Source of the DNA: Lenzites betulinus
Taxonomy: Eukaryota; Basidiomycota; Agaricomycetes; Polyporales; Polyporaceae
Assembly (NCBI GenBank): GCA_022264855.1
Contig: JABYQU010000068.1
Span: forward strand, 99,987-163,986
DNA length: 64,000 nucleotides
Direction of reading: 5' to 3'
A program made the position numbers and the translations under genes. The notes beneath the pieces were generated by a model. That model saw only the letters and a list, made by a program, of their open reading frames with translations. It had not been told where the DNA came from and did no database searches. Positions 12,268-23,243 of this stretch are shown here, piece by piece. Position 1 is the stretch's first letter; each line of letters opens with the position of its first letter.

Positions 12268-13758
12268 TTAAGCCATGAGGGCGATGTGGCGCAGCTCACT
12301 GAGGGTAGTATGCTCAGCACAAGCGCAAACGCCGAGGGGAGGAATATAACGCACTTTTGCACTTGTTGGCCAACCTTCATAGGCTCGTAGGTCGTCTCCT
12401 CGTCGAGATCGACCTTGCCCAAATTGATCGTATCCGCTCGAAGGGAGCGTGCCTTGTCCCGTAGCTCGGGAATGGGCGCTAGGTCGTAGTCTGAGGACAG
12501 GTGCCAGAAGAAAGTTGACGAGATACGGATCAGCGGGCGATCCGGGTGCTCAGACTTCCTCTTCTCGATAGACTATAATGTGTATTCGGATTAGCATGTG
12601 GCTATGCGATCGGCGCAACTGCGGGTGTACGACGCACCTGGAGAGTCGCATCGTTTACGACGACCTCGTGGAATCCGGCTTTAATGAGGCCGCCGCTCAG
12701 GTGCTCCAGCTGCTTGCCGGCCTGCACAAGCAGGTACCGGCCCGTCGGAGGGAACTTCACTGCAATGCGCTTGCCGTTGTTGCGTGCCCAGATATTCAGG
12801 CCGGGGTATCTGGAACGGCCGTGGATGGTGAGGAAGTTCAGGTCCGTGTGGAATCCGGCGAGGATAGTGTCCTTTTCGCCATACTTGACAAGGTCGGATG
12901 CCGTAGGGGCAAGTAGATGTGGCCTATGGAGTAGATAGTAAGCCCTCGTAGCGACGGCTAGCGGTCCATCAAACCACATACCCATATCGGCCTGCTTCCT
13001 TGAAGGTCTCGCGGGGCAAGCCGAGCCCTACAGCTGCCATTTCGGCCAAACCTTCAACCCTGGTCGCATGTATTAGCGAGTTGATGTGCCCGTAGAATCT
13101 CGAGGTCTTACGCAGTCTTCATCGAAGTGCCCCACTTCTCCATAATGGGAGTCCAGCGCTCACGGATGCCTTCGGCTTTCGGGACGACGTTGGGCGCGTT
13201 CAGTGCGGGATATAGGGTTTCATACGGAGGTTTCTCGCTCATCTTCCAGAAGAAACGGCATTTTGGATCCGGGGAGTGCGCAGTGATGTCGAGTGGCCGT
13301 TCTGCTGGGTCTAGTCGGGCGATCACTTTCAAGCATGGCTCGTCGACTGCACACTTGGGCTTCTCAGTGTTCTCTAGCGTTACGCCAACCTACAGAATAG
13401 ATAATTAGCTACATATGTTTTGAACAGAAAATACAGTGTCGTGCTACCTGATAACCAAGCTCTGGACGCTCGTCCTCCTTGAGCAATGGTTCAGGCTGAG
13501 CGAAATAGTCTTCAATCAGGTCGAGGAATGTGTTGTTATCATCCTCCGAGACACGAGAGTCGTGCAGTAAGAGGGCGCCGTAAGTAATCAACGCGTCAGA
13601 CGCCTGTTGGGTTTACAGTCAAGATAAAGAAACAACCAGTTCTACCGCCAGGGGGGGCTTACTTTCTTGCACTCTTGGAGGTACGGTTCAGCATCTGGGG
13701 ATGTACGGTACCGTAGAAAGACATCGAGATCAATCACGGGTAGAATGACGTCCGACAT
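12268..13758 (-). CDS. 2-oxoglutarate/Fe(II)-dependent oxygenase, isopenicillin-N-synthase-like
   Basis: Seven exons join in phase on the minus strand: 13663-13758, 13448-13603, 13112-13389, 12982-13059, 12638-12923, 12355-12572 and 12268-12298, giving 380 residues. The N-terminus reads MSDVILPVIDLDVFL, the entry motif of plant- and fungal-type 2OG oxygenases. The jelly-roll carries the iron ligands in GFHTDLNFLT (His and Asp) and a distal His in AGFHEVV, plus a 2-oxoglutarate-binding Arg-x-Ser in IRISSTFFWH. Without the last intron the frame runs on through about 95 unlike residues. Spliced, it ends in NELRHIALMA, the ending I recall for basidiomycete homologues. The substrate is unknown. 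It is not near a biosynthetic cluster, so a general metabolic role is as likely as secondary metabolism. Confidence 0.8.
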
Positions 13759-14048
13759 GGTGATATCGGTATGTACTATTTGTGCCAAAGATCCGACGTG
13801 AGTATCGCGGGAGGTGGTAGCGACTGAGTACTGAGTAATAGTACGAAGAAGACTGGCGGAATACCGCAAGCGCCGGCAGTCTTGCTTTCGATCCCTGCTT
13901 CCCAAATCGGGACGACAGAGTAAGAAGAAATATCACGTGAAGGGTATTTATGCTGCTGTGCTATGGGCGCCTACCCGCTTGACTAAACCTTGCACGCGCC
14001 GCGTTTCTACTCCTCCGCCACACAGTAAGCTCCCCCGACTGAAGCAAT
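13759..14048. promoter_or_regulatory. Shared promoter, oxygenase gene / UBC12
   Basis: Only 290 bp separate the two divergent ATGs, so the promoters of both genes must overlap here. No clear TATA box is seen on either strand. Confidence 0.45.
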
Positions 14049-14859
14049 ATGATCAAGGTAAGTTCTTTATACAGCTGTACTGGAATGATCCTGACCATGT
14101 CAGATATGGAGCATGAAGAAGAACGAGGACCAGGCGTCGAAGAAGAAGCCTAAGACGAGTGCTGCTCAGATTCGAGTGCAGAAAGGTGCGCGAGTTGAGT
14201 GATACTAGACAGGTCTGTTCGCTCAACATGTAGGATGCGAATACTCAAGATTTGACTGAGCTTGACCTACCACCAACGATGAAGACGCACTTCCCCGATC
14301 CTGTTGATCTCCTCAACTTCACGCTCACGATTACCCCGGATGAGGGTATGCGGCCCACTCTGCGTTATGTGCGCGTTGTTACTGAATTGTGCACAGGCAT
14401 GTACAAGGGTGGCGCATTTGTCTTCCAGTTCAACATTAACGCGAACTATCCCCACGAACCGCCAAAGGTCAAGTGCACACAGACCGTACGTCGCGCCGCG
14501 CCATGCCGTGTATTGTATAACGTACTAATTGGAGCTCAAGATCTATCATCCAAACGTCGACCTGGAGGGCAATGTCTGCCTGAACATCCTCCGAGAAGAC
14601 TGGAAGCCCGTCCTTAACCTGAACTCTGTGATGGTCGGGCTGCAATACCTGTTCCTAGAGCCCAATGCAGACGATCCGCTGAACAAAGGCAAGTGAAGTG
14701 CCATTGGCCGACATGCTGGGACCACGCTCATGCCGCATTCACTATTCAGAGGCTGCGGAGGAGCTGAAACGCAGTCGGGAGCAGTTCGTCTACAACGTGA
14801 AGAACACCATGCGTGGTGGTGCGCTAAAGGGCGTTCAATATGCCAAGGTTGTAGCGTAG
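14049..14859 (+). CDS. UBC12: NEDD8-conjugating enzyme E2, Ubc12
   Basis: Ubc12 accepts NEDD8/Rub1 from its E1 and passes it to cullins, activating SCF-type ligases. Six exons (14049-14057, 14104-14185, 14250-14345, 14397-14485, 14541-14688, 14750-14859) encode 177 residues. The first exon codes only Met-Ile-Lys. The N-terminal extension IWSMKKNED is the E1-docking tail specific to Ubc12. The core has [19 protein letters not shown] with catalytic Cys105. The tail reads [15 protein letters not shown]. The last intron starts with GC (AAAG then GCAAGT) instead of GT; no GT donor nearby keeps frame. Two acceptors are AAG rather than the usual C/T-AG. An F-box gene lies 28 kb away, a loose functional link. 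Confidence 0.92.
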
Positions 14860-15302
14860 CACGCCCGATGTTCCACACTCCCCACACCCGCAGGCTATCG
14901 CCTCGCCGCTCATTCATGGTGGAATAGTGCGTCATACAGGCGGGTATCGACGTAGACTAGACGTGTAATATTCTGTGCCTGTATCTGGACCCTACATATA
15001 TCTGCTTTTATATCGCAATCGACATGTTTTCCGTTCGCTGAGCAAATCTGGAGGGTCGTCGGGCGGTCGTGATTCCCCTCAAGCTGTATGCGTAGGATCA
15101 CGTGCCACGCTCAAGGAGACATCCCGAATCGCGACCTGCGACCTGCGTCTTCTCGATCATCTTCACACCCACTGTCTGTGCTCAACACATTACCGAGCTC
15201 CCCAAGAACCTTCTTGCACCTTGCATATTACTAGCAGCGTCATTGGCTATCCGCAGGCGTGGAGCAACGTAGGACTACGTATACGCTCGACACCCTCTCA
15301 AA
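14860..15302. other. Intergenic region UBC12 to RRM gene
   Basis: About 440 bp holds the UBC12 3' end and the promoter of the next gene. No ORF or repeat of note was found. Confidence 0.4.
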
Positions 15303-16467
15303 ATGAGCGCCCAAAAACTCACGAAGAAACAGAAGAAGGCCCTGGCCTTCCGCGAACGCAAGGGCAAGGGCAAATCGAATAGCTTCGATGACCTGGACAA
15401 CGATGTTCCTGTCGACGAGAACCAGGATCGTGCTGAGGCTGAAGTGGACGAGGAGGCTGGTGCTGTGGAAGCTCCGGCGGGACGTGCGCCAGGTGCGAAG
15501 AAGGGAGCTGCGCCGGATGCGGAGGCTCTGGGCGACGGTGGCAAGGGGAAGAAGCGGAAACGGGAAGAGGGGCCGGTGGATGGGGATGGAGAGGGCGCGA
15601 AGGAGACGAAGCCGAAGAAAAAGCGCAAAGGTGCGGACGGCGCAGGGGTGGCTGCCGGGGATGCAGCAGAAGCAGAAGGGGAGGCCAAGGAAGACGGCAA
15701 GAAGGTGAAGCAACGGTACATTTTATTCGTTGGTATGTTCTCAGCACGTTATATGTACGCTGTACATACTCTGACGTCTGCTCTAGGAAACCTGAAATAC
15801 AATACAACGAAAGAGACGGTCGAGAAGCACTTCTCAAAATGCGGTCGGTACAGCCCCCACCCCGCCTCGGTTACTTTCTAACGAGGTCCCGCAGACCCAC
15901 CACCAAGTGTCCGGTTAATGACGCCGAAGCCAAATCCGAACAACCCAAGACCCACCGCGAAGTCGAAGGGCTTTGCGTTCGTCGAGTTCTCACATAGGAA
16001 TGCACTGCAACAGGGCTTGAAGCTGCACCAAACCGACATTGACGGACGCAAAATCAATGTTGAGCTCACTGCGGGCGGTGGCGGGAAGAGCGAAACGAGG
16101 TTAGAGAAAGTGAAGAAGCGGAATCGGGATCTGCATGAACAGAGGGTACGTGCCGCTCTGCACCGGTATATGTGAACGCTGACCTGACGTTTGTTCACAG
16201 CAACAGCAGTTGTCGAAGCAGACACCCGGGAAGAAAGTAAGAGGGAAGAGCGGTGACGGGGGAGACGGTGAAGTGCAGATGGAGCGCCCACAGCGATACT
16301 CGACGACGTCGGGCGTTGAACAGATGCCCTCGAAGAAGCGAACTTGGACAATACCGGAAGGAGGAGAGGAGGGGTCAGCGTCAGCACGCAAGAGAGGAAG
16401 CAAGAAGGGAAAGAGCCGTCCACCAAAAGACTTTGGCACTGGTGTCAACGCTATCCCTGTCGGTTGA
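15303..16467 (+). CDS. RRM-domain protein, Nop6-like nucleolar factor
   Basis: Exons 15303-15732, 15787-15843, 15895-16145 and 16201-16467 encode 334 residues. The N-terminal third is low-complexity, rich in Lys, Glu, Ala and Gly (LTKKQKKALAFRERKGKGK). A single RRM follows, from RYILFVGNLKYNTTKETVEKHF (the RNP2 motif) to SKGFAFVEF (RNP1), with DPPPSVRLMTP between strands. The tail is basic with SKKRTWTIPEGG. This layout matches fungal Nop6-type proteins that bind pre-rRNA and help small-subunit assembly in the nucleolus. The RRM is clear; the nucleolar role is inferred from overall resemblance and charge. It converges on SED5 with 164 bp between stops. Confidence 0.8.
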
Positions 16468-16631
16468 GCAGATTCTTCGTTCTTGGCTATCGATTTTGCT
16501 GTGCTTAGGATTGTTGGTACCGGGGTGTGTAACGGATGGTATAAGGGAGCGAAAGTCGAGGGCTCTTTCCTAGAAGTCCATAGTCCTATTACTTGAACTT
16601 ACAGGTAGACCGGCCAGCCGGCAGATCCAGA

Positions 16632-17999
16632 TCATGAAACGAGAATGAAGATGAGGAACTAAGCATAGGATGAGTACCGAATATCATCAGAGGGGAGTCT
16701 TTACTCACGAAGACGATGAGAACTCCGAACACCTTCAGCATGAGCCAGCGGTTACTCGAGATACTCGCATAGTACTTGAGCAGTTCCCGTTGCGCGCCGC
16801 TGACATTTGACGCAATGTCGACGGTGTCTGCGTCGATGCGCTGAACAGTTTCCCGTTGTTCCGCCACCATTTGCGCGAGCTGCGTGAAGATTTGCCCGAG
16901 CTCGGCGATAGTCGACTCAATGGACTCGATAGCCGTAGAACGCGTCTGGATGTAGCTGTCCTGTGTACGTTTCCCTCGTTTGAGTATCATATGGAGTACC
17001 TCCGAATAACATGCACGAACCTGTTGCTCGACTATCTGCATCTGCATGAACGCGTCTCCGTGCTGTGGTGCTGTGCCTTCTTCTGCTGCACCGAGGTCTA
17101 GGGCGAGGATATCGCCGTTGTTTTTCGCACTCGCTCGTCCCTTGCCCTTCGAGTCGAACCGGGACGCCGCTAGCGTACTGCCATCGCCCATAGGATCCTG
17201 GCGCTGAGTGTTTCCGTACAGTAGCGAGCCTAATAGTTCATTTAGCATGCGTAGACCTCAGGGACCGGAACACCGTGGGTTATGAACGCACTTGGTGGCG
17301 CCTGGTTAGCAGCAGATGATGTGGAATGCATGAACTGCTCTGTTCGGTCCTTCGACTCCTTCATGTTCTGGGGAATGTTTGGTATGTTGTAGATATCCTC
17401 GAAGGCTGCCTCGCAGCAAACGTACCTGTGTCCTGATTTCTAGCACGTCCTTAAACGACATACTGGTATCTGCCAGCTTGCTCTGTAGTAGCATCACGAC
17501 ATTGTGGTTGTGCTCCTCTAGTTGTTTCCCTTCCGGTGACTTGGCGGCTTGTGCTTTACGCTGTTTCACGTAAGACTGCAGTTGGGCGATCTGTTTGTTG
17601 ATGTTCGCAATATCTTGTTTGATGATATATGTGAGTTCCTGAAGAGCCGTTCAACGCCCGATGTACAGGGACGGAAAGACATGAGGCATACGCTGATTTC
17701 GACTGGCCTGTCGTCGAACAACGTCTTTCGCTTCGCGACTGCATCACAACGTGTGAGCACATTACGGCTGCAGCACGGCTTTCATACTGACGTTGTGCAA
17801 GCTTGCCCAGCTTGACCGTTGTACTGCTAATGTCTTTGCCGATAGCGGAAGCCATCCTCGTGAACTCCGACTTGCTTCCCTCCGCCTTCGTCTGCAGCAG
17901 CCGCTGCTTCTGCTCCGCCCCTCTCGAGGGGAAGGACGACCTGTTCCGGATAGACTCCACGCACGCCCGGAACTCGTTGGTGCGGTCTTGAACAGGCAT
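16632..17999 (-). CDS. SED5: Syntaxin-5-type Qa-SNARE Sed5
   Basis: Sed5 is the Golgi t-SNARE for ER-Golgi and intra-Golgi fusion. Seven exons join in phase: 17792-17999, 17692-17738, 17426-17638, 17292-17367, 17021-17229, 16709-16960 and 16632-16658, giving 343 residues. The N-terminus MPVQDRTNEFRACVESI matches the Sed5 peptide that binds Sly1. An Habc region follows, with KTLFDDRPVEISELTYIIK. Then come the DPMGDGSTL stretch and a Qa-SNARE helix around residues 252-315 with the zero-layer Gln in IFTQLAQMV. The C-terminal anchor WLMLKVFGVLIVFFLIFILV is split by the last intron, whose final exon is only nine codons. Confidence 0.9.
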
Positions 18000-18452
18000 T
18001 TTGATAGGAATAAGAATACGGGGATGTGAGAAGGGCTAGAGGGAAGATAAAGAACGACAAGGGAGTGAAGACGAGCACAGATTAGAGCAGTATTAGGCAG
18101 CGGCGAGGTGGCCGTTCTCAAGCACGATGAGCGGTGTACAGTTGGCGATGGCGCGGCGCGGCGGTTCAGCTCTGTTTCCCACGTGTCGTGTTCCCCAGAG
18201 CGGCCCGACAATCACTCCTGCTATAAAAAGTCCCTACATAGATTAGTATTGCTGCCCGCCTCGACACCTTCGTTCACAGAGCACGTCCATCAAGTAGACC
18301 ATTTTCTGCACGAGGCTTATAAGTCCTTGCCAAAGCGTTCCATGGACGTCGTCCGGGACACTCGGTGATTGCCTTTCCGTTTATAGAAGTACTGTTACCT
18401 CACCGATCGCGCGTGCACTCAGGGCCACTGTGGCGGGAGACGTTGCTCCAGC
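18000..18452. promoter_or_regulatory. Divergent promoter region SED5 / GPD
   Basis: About 450 bp lies between divergent starts. A TATAAAAAG-like box is at 18221-18229 on the plus strand, about 225 bp ahead of the glycerol-3-phosphate dehydrogenase ATG. No gene is seen. Confidence 0.45.
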
Positions 18453-20083
18453 ATGCTCCTCACATTCGTCCTCCCATCTCTCAGGTCTTCTGCCCGCAGG
18501 GATATATTCTCTAGCACGCGTCCTTTCTTACCTCAACAACGCTTAATGTCTCGCGTCGCCACGCCTTCGGGGTTCAGGATGTCTCCTTCGCCGGAATTCG
18601 ACGGCGACAAAGCAAAAGTTCTAGTCTTTGGGGCTGGTAACTTTGGGAGCTGCCTGGCTGATCACCTGGGCGACTCCTCGCACATGGTTTACATGTGGTC
18701 GCGCTCCGAGAGTTTGGTCAAACACTTTAATGAGTGTCATCGCAATCTAGAAGCCCTCCAAGACCATGTATTCGCGGAGTCTATTACCGCGATCGGCCCA
18801 GAGTTCCCTACGGCCGAACTAATTCACAGCATGGATGTCTTACTTTTCGCCATCCCTACGGAAGGTATAAGGTAATTACACATAGCCGGCGACTGTTGCA
18901 GTATGGTCACCGTGCTTAATTATCGGTAACAGAGAAACCCTCGCCTCCTTAAGGTCGACTCTGAACGGAGGGCGGGTCCCCCTGCTCATATTCGTCAACA
19001 AGGGAATTGAGATAAAAACGCGTGCGCTCACTCTTGAGATCATCGCGGACACCTGTGGACCGGAAATTGCCAAAATGGCAACCTTCATCGTGAGCATGCT
19101 CTAACACTTGCATGTGTTCACGTCATAAGAATGAGGATGTTTTCATAGTCAGGCCCCTCCTTCGCTAAAGAAAGTGAGCACATTTGATTCGTATGTGTTA
19201 GCTGACTTGTACTGACCGTACGTAGTTGTCAGACGACAACCGACGTCCGTCTCCGTTGTCTCGTTATCACCGACTCATGCTGAGCGCGCGTCCCGCCTAT
19301 TCCACCAGCCTTGGTTCCGCTGGTGAGTGTTGATCATACAGCGTGGCCGACATGTTAAAGGACCACGCGTGCCTCAGCTACACAGGAGACGATCCTATTG
19401 GGGTTGAGCTTGCGGGAGCCTTGAAGAACGTCTACGCTATCGCAGCGGGAATGGCCGCTGGTCTTGGCTTTGAAAACAACACCAGGGCAAGTGAGTGCAT
19501 ATTTGTTTCGTATGCTAACAACCACTCAGCGGCGGGTATTCAGTGCTCATCACGAGAGGTCTGGCCGAGATGACGAGGATCGGGACAGCGTACGGTGCCT
19601 CGCCCTTGACCTTCCTCACCCTTGCAGGCGTAGGAGACTTGTTCCTGACATGCAGCTCGTCCGCAAGTCGCAACTACACGGTTGGCCACAGGCTTGGGCA
19701 GGGGGAAAGCCTGGACCATATCATCGAGACGCTCGGCAGCGTTGCGGAAGGTGTTACGACCTCGAAGGGATTGAAAGCGATTGTCGACGAACTAGGCGTG
19801 GCTGCGCCAATAGCATCGGCGGTGGGTAGCGTGACGTTCTGAACTGCACCACCGCGCCATTACTGATATTGAGGCAGGTGTACGACGTGCTGTACGAGGG
19901 TGAGTTCACGGGCGGGCCCCAACGTCCGAATGAATTGTCCACTAAAGTTCAAACTCAGGGAAAGCGGTGACAGAGCGCGCGAACGAGCTGCTGTCTCTGC
20001 CTGCCATGAGCGAGCTAGACCTGTCCATTGAGAGCGGGACACCTGCGAAGCGGCTGCTGGGAAAGCTGGGGCTAGATGCGTAA
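18453..20083 (+). CDS. GPD1: NAD-dependent glycerol-3-phosphate dehydrogenase
   Basis: The enzyme reduces dihydroxyacetone phosphate to glycerol-3-phosphate for glycerol (osmolyte) and lipid synthesis. Eight exons (18453-18871, 18933-19089, 19149-19173, 19226-19322, 19378-19490, 19544-19821, 19878-19899, 19959-20083) give 411 residues. The Rossmann motif GAGNFG is at residues 60-65, SGPSFAKEI is split by an intron, and the catalytic Lys lies in GALKNVYAI. The first 45 residues are Arg/Ser-rich and could be a targeting sequence, but ATGs at 18546 and just after could be the true start. The core ([24 protein letters not shown]) reads more like bacterial GpsA than yeast Gpd1. Confidence 0.88.
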
Positions 20084-20522
20084 GGCCCTTAGGGCCGCAA
20101 ACTACGTTGTTGTTTGTCCGATGTTAAATATACGGTACTAATGCGTGTCTGCTGGCGCACATAATTCGGCGCGCGAGGGCGACCTGGACCCATGTACGGC
20201 ATCATCTATGACGAAGGCCGGGCGAAGACGGCGGAAAATGGGCGGGAGACGGTTGGCTGGGCCGGAGAATCAGATGAGGGGAGGACGGGCGACCGACGAG
20301 ACCTGCCATATCCGGACTGATAATCAGAAGCCGATTATCTAATCCAATTTTTCCGGGCGTGTGCAGTGGCGGATGTGGCTGCAGCTGCCCGTCCCCCGGC
20401 TCTCTCTGCAAAATTCCTCGAGGCTGGCCACTGTCCTCATTTCGCTCGTCTCTGTCTGCTTTTCGCGACTCGTCTCTCCGCCCGGTCCCAGCCCCCCAAC
20501 CCCAACCCTGCTCCATACCACC
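20084..20522. promoter_or_regulatory. Promoter and leader of the ankyrin/CCCH gene
   Basis: About 440 bp ends in a pyrimidine-rich leader and a strong start context, CCACCATGG, at 20518-20526. No other feature is seen. Confidence 0.45.
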
Positions 20523-22726
20523 ATGGTCTCCCCTCTCTGGAAGGCGTGCTCCGAGGGCCACCTCGAAAACGTGGTCCAGCTCCTCAAGGATGCTACCCCG
20601 GTCGATATCGAGGTCAAAGGTTAGCTCCATCTCCGCACGCCCTCCACTTTTTCCTACGCCACGCCGCGTCCAGATCGCATCCCGGATTGACACGTTTCGT
20701 CTGAAGATCACACTGGAGCTACTCCCCTCATCGAGGCGGTCAAGAACGGCCACGTAGAGATCGTCCGTGTCCTTTTGGACAACGGTGTGTACATGCCTGC
20801 ATTACCCCACAGCGACTTGAGCTGATCGCATGTATTTTACCCCAGGTGCGGACCCTACGAACGCCTCCAGCCAGGGCCCGCCGGAGTCGTACACGTCTGA
20901 CCCAGTGATTCACGGCCTCATCGGTGTTGCTAGGGGTAAGTTTGCGCATGCCACAGCGCAACCCCAGGAGGCCCCCTACCCTCAGGATATCCCCGTCGAG
21001 TCCGCGAACATGGATCCCTCTGCAGGCTACTACCCTCCGCCACCTGGCGCCTACTACTACCCGCCCATGCCTGTGCCGCCCCCCATGATGCCCGACGGCT
21101 CTATGCCGTACTACGTTCCTCCTCCCATCGACCAGAATCAGTCGGGCTTCGGCAATCTACCTCCCCCCGAAATTGCTCGCATGATCCCCTGCAGATACTA
21201 TCCAGCCTGCCGCTACGGTGCTTCGTGCATGTTTGCTCATCCACAAGCCCCGTATATGCAAGGACCCATTCCCCCTCCTGCTCAGTACCCCGCTCTTTAC
21301 GACCCCATGAACCCCGGTCCTTACCCCCCACCGACCTACTACCCCGTCCCCCCTACATCCTACGGTGCCTCGCCTAACGGTGCACCGCCGAACCCGATGT
21401 CGCCCACCCAACCCATGGCACACGGCAGATCTGGTTCTGAGATCATGTCGCCCGTCCATGGACCTTTCAGCCCCGTGAATGGGCAGCCTCCCATACCTTT
21501 CGGTGTTTCTCCCGTGTCTCCTACGTATGGCCACCCAGGGCCCACGCCTATGCCCGGACCTGTCCCTCCCCTCTCGCCCCTTCAGATCCACCCCAATGGC
21601 GCACAGTCTCCACCACCGCAGGGCATGTATCCTCCCATCTCGCCGGGTGCGCAGAATATGGTCCCCCCTTACCCGATGCCCGCGCAATACCCGCCGCAAG
21701 GTATTGTCCGTAATGGTGAAGTAGCGGACGTTGTTTCTCCGAAGCCCATGCTACAAGGTCACCCGCAGGGGGAGGCCTATGGGCCCGGACCGATGAATAG
21801 GGAAGCCATGACTCATCACAGGCGGGGCAGCGCTCGCAGGCCATCCTTCGGTGGCCGTGGAGGCAAGCCACCTTGCCTGTTCTTCCCTTCGGGGCGCTGC
21901 AGGAATGGGTGAGTACGCCTGCAAATTTACGTCCTTCCTAAGCTCATTGCTTGATTGACAGGGATGAATGCCGTTTCCCCCATGTTCTCCCCGACGGCCC
22001 GACAGGCCATCACCCTCACTTCGCCCCTCGTGGCGGCCCCCGCCCTCGCCCTCCATTCCATAATCATGGTATGGCCGCGTTGGAGGATAAGTTTGCGGCG
22101 TTGTCGACGCAGGACGTAGGTCACGTGTGTATATAGTGGTTGTAAAACTTCCTGACGGAAATGCCCAGGACAAGGGTCAGGCGCAGAACCGTAATGGCGC
22201 TGGCGCGACCACGAGCGACTCTAGTCGCTCGCATTCGGCGGAGCCGCGCCTCAAAGGCCGCGCGCCAAACTTGAAGCCCCACCAGTATGCCAATGGACCC
22301 CGCCCTGACAGGAAGTTCGCGCCGCCTAAAACTCAGCGTGTTCCCAACGCCGACGAATTCCCTGTGCTCGGTGGCTCATCGCCCTCAATATCGCGGGGCC
22401 CGAGCGTGAACGGGTCGGTCACATCGGCCTACTCCGGCCCCACGGCTGCCCAGGTTCTGCAGGCACCCCCTCCCACTCGTAAGGATGCCCAGGTCAGTCG
22501 AGGCAGTACGCCGGAGCAGGCGCCTCCGGCGCTGATCGAGAAGGTATGTCTCGGAGGTACAGCCAGTTTCTTGATCTAACGTCTTTTCCAGGACGGCCAT
22601 CCGGAGACCAACGGTGCTGTCCCCGCCCCACCCGTCGAACAGCACGTCAACAAACTCCCGCTCTCCTTCGCTGCGGCTGCGACCACCGTCCCCGACCCCA
22701 TCAAGGAGGTGTCCGTCTCCGCCTAA
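20523..22726 (+). CDS. Ankyrin-repeat and CCCH zinc-finger protein
   Basis: Exons 20523-20619, 20707-20784, 20846-21908, 21962-22115, 22169-22543 and 22592-22726 encode 633 residues. The N-terminus holds about two ankyrin repeats (LWKACSEGHLENVVQLL and DHTGATPLIEAVKNGHVEIV). A long Pro/Tyr-rich stretch follows. One C-x5-C-x5-C-x3-H finger lies near residue 170 (CRYYPACRYGASCMFAH). A second, C-x7-C-x5-C-x3-H, near residue 400 is split by intron 3 (CLFFPSGRCRNGDECRFPH). Such fingers usually bind AU-rich RNA, so an mRNA-level regulator is likely. Targets are unknown. The C-terminus is disordered. A possible GTAAG donor at 20936 was not used because the frame stays open and coherent. Confidence 0.8.
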
Positions 22727-23243
22727 AAAGGACGCTCGGTCCTCGGCTCGTGTTTTACGTCGTGGTCTTGCCCTCGTCGATCTCGTGCATGTGTTCTCCG
22801 TGTCTCATCGGGCTCCGGTGTATTCTGTATCTCTCTGGCTATCCTGTTTGCTCACAGCGTTGAGGACCTGGCGCTACAGCTGTCACTATTATGTCCTCCG
22901 GACCCACCACTCCGCCCTTCTGCATACACAGCTGTCCCCACTATCCATACATTCTGCACTGTTTTCACACCCCATATTTAGATGCTCACCACGCCGTCTT
23001 GTTTATCGCTCCGTTCTTGATGTTGTCACACGCATAAAAGCACACTTTTGACGATCTACTATCGTAGCATCACTCTATGTCGTAGCTATACTTCCCCGCC
23101 AACTACCATACACCCGGCCGCCACAGTCCCTGCTGACCCCGCTGCTTCTAATTGATACACAGAGTTTTTGCTGTCGGGCTTCTTCACCGCCGGAAACGAT
23201 CTTCGTTGTGCCCTTTTGGAACCTCCGCCCGCCCCGTCTCCGT
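22727..23243. other. Convergent 3' region
   Basis: About 500 bp lies between the stops of the ankyrin/CCCH gene and ADE5,7. It is pyrimidine-rich on the plus strand. No ORF is supported. Confidence 0.4.

Noticed and set aside
12057..12354. Extension of the oxygenase gene through a 3' open frame with hydrophobic residues
   Set aside because: A small last intron gives the expected short ending NELRHIALMA; the read-through is intron and UTR.
19323..19341. A 19-bp intron in the glycerol-3-phosphate dehydrogenase gene, to keep the frame at [11 protein letters not shown]
   Set aside because: Too short to splice. A 55-bp intron to 19377 gives the family sequence [14 protein letters not shown] instead.
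20936..20985. Additional intron (GTAAG donor) within exon 3 of the ankyrin/CCCH gene
   Set aside because: No acceptor in the right phase at a normal distance, and the frame stays open through the segment.
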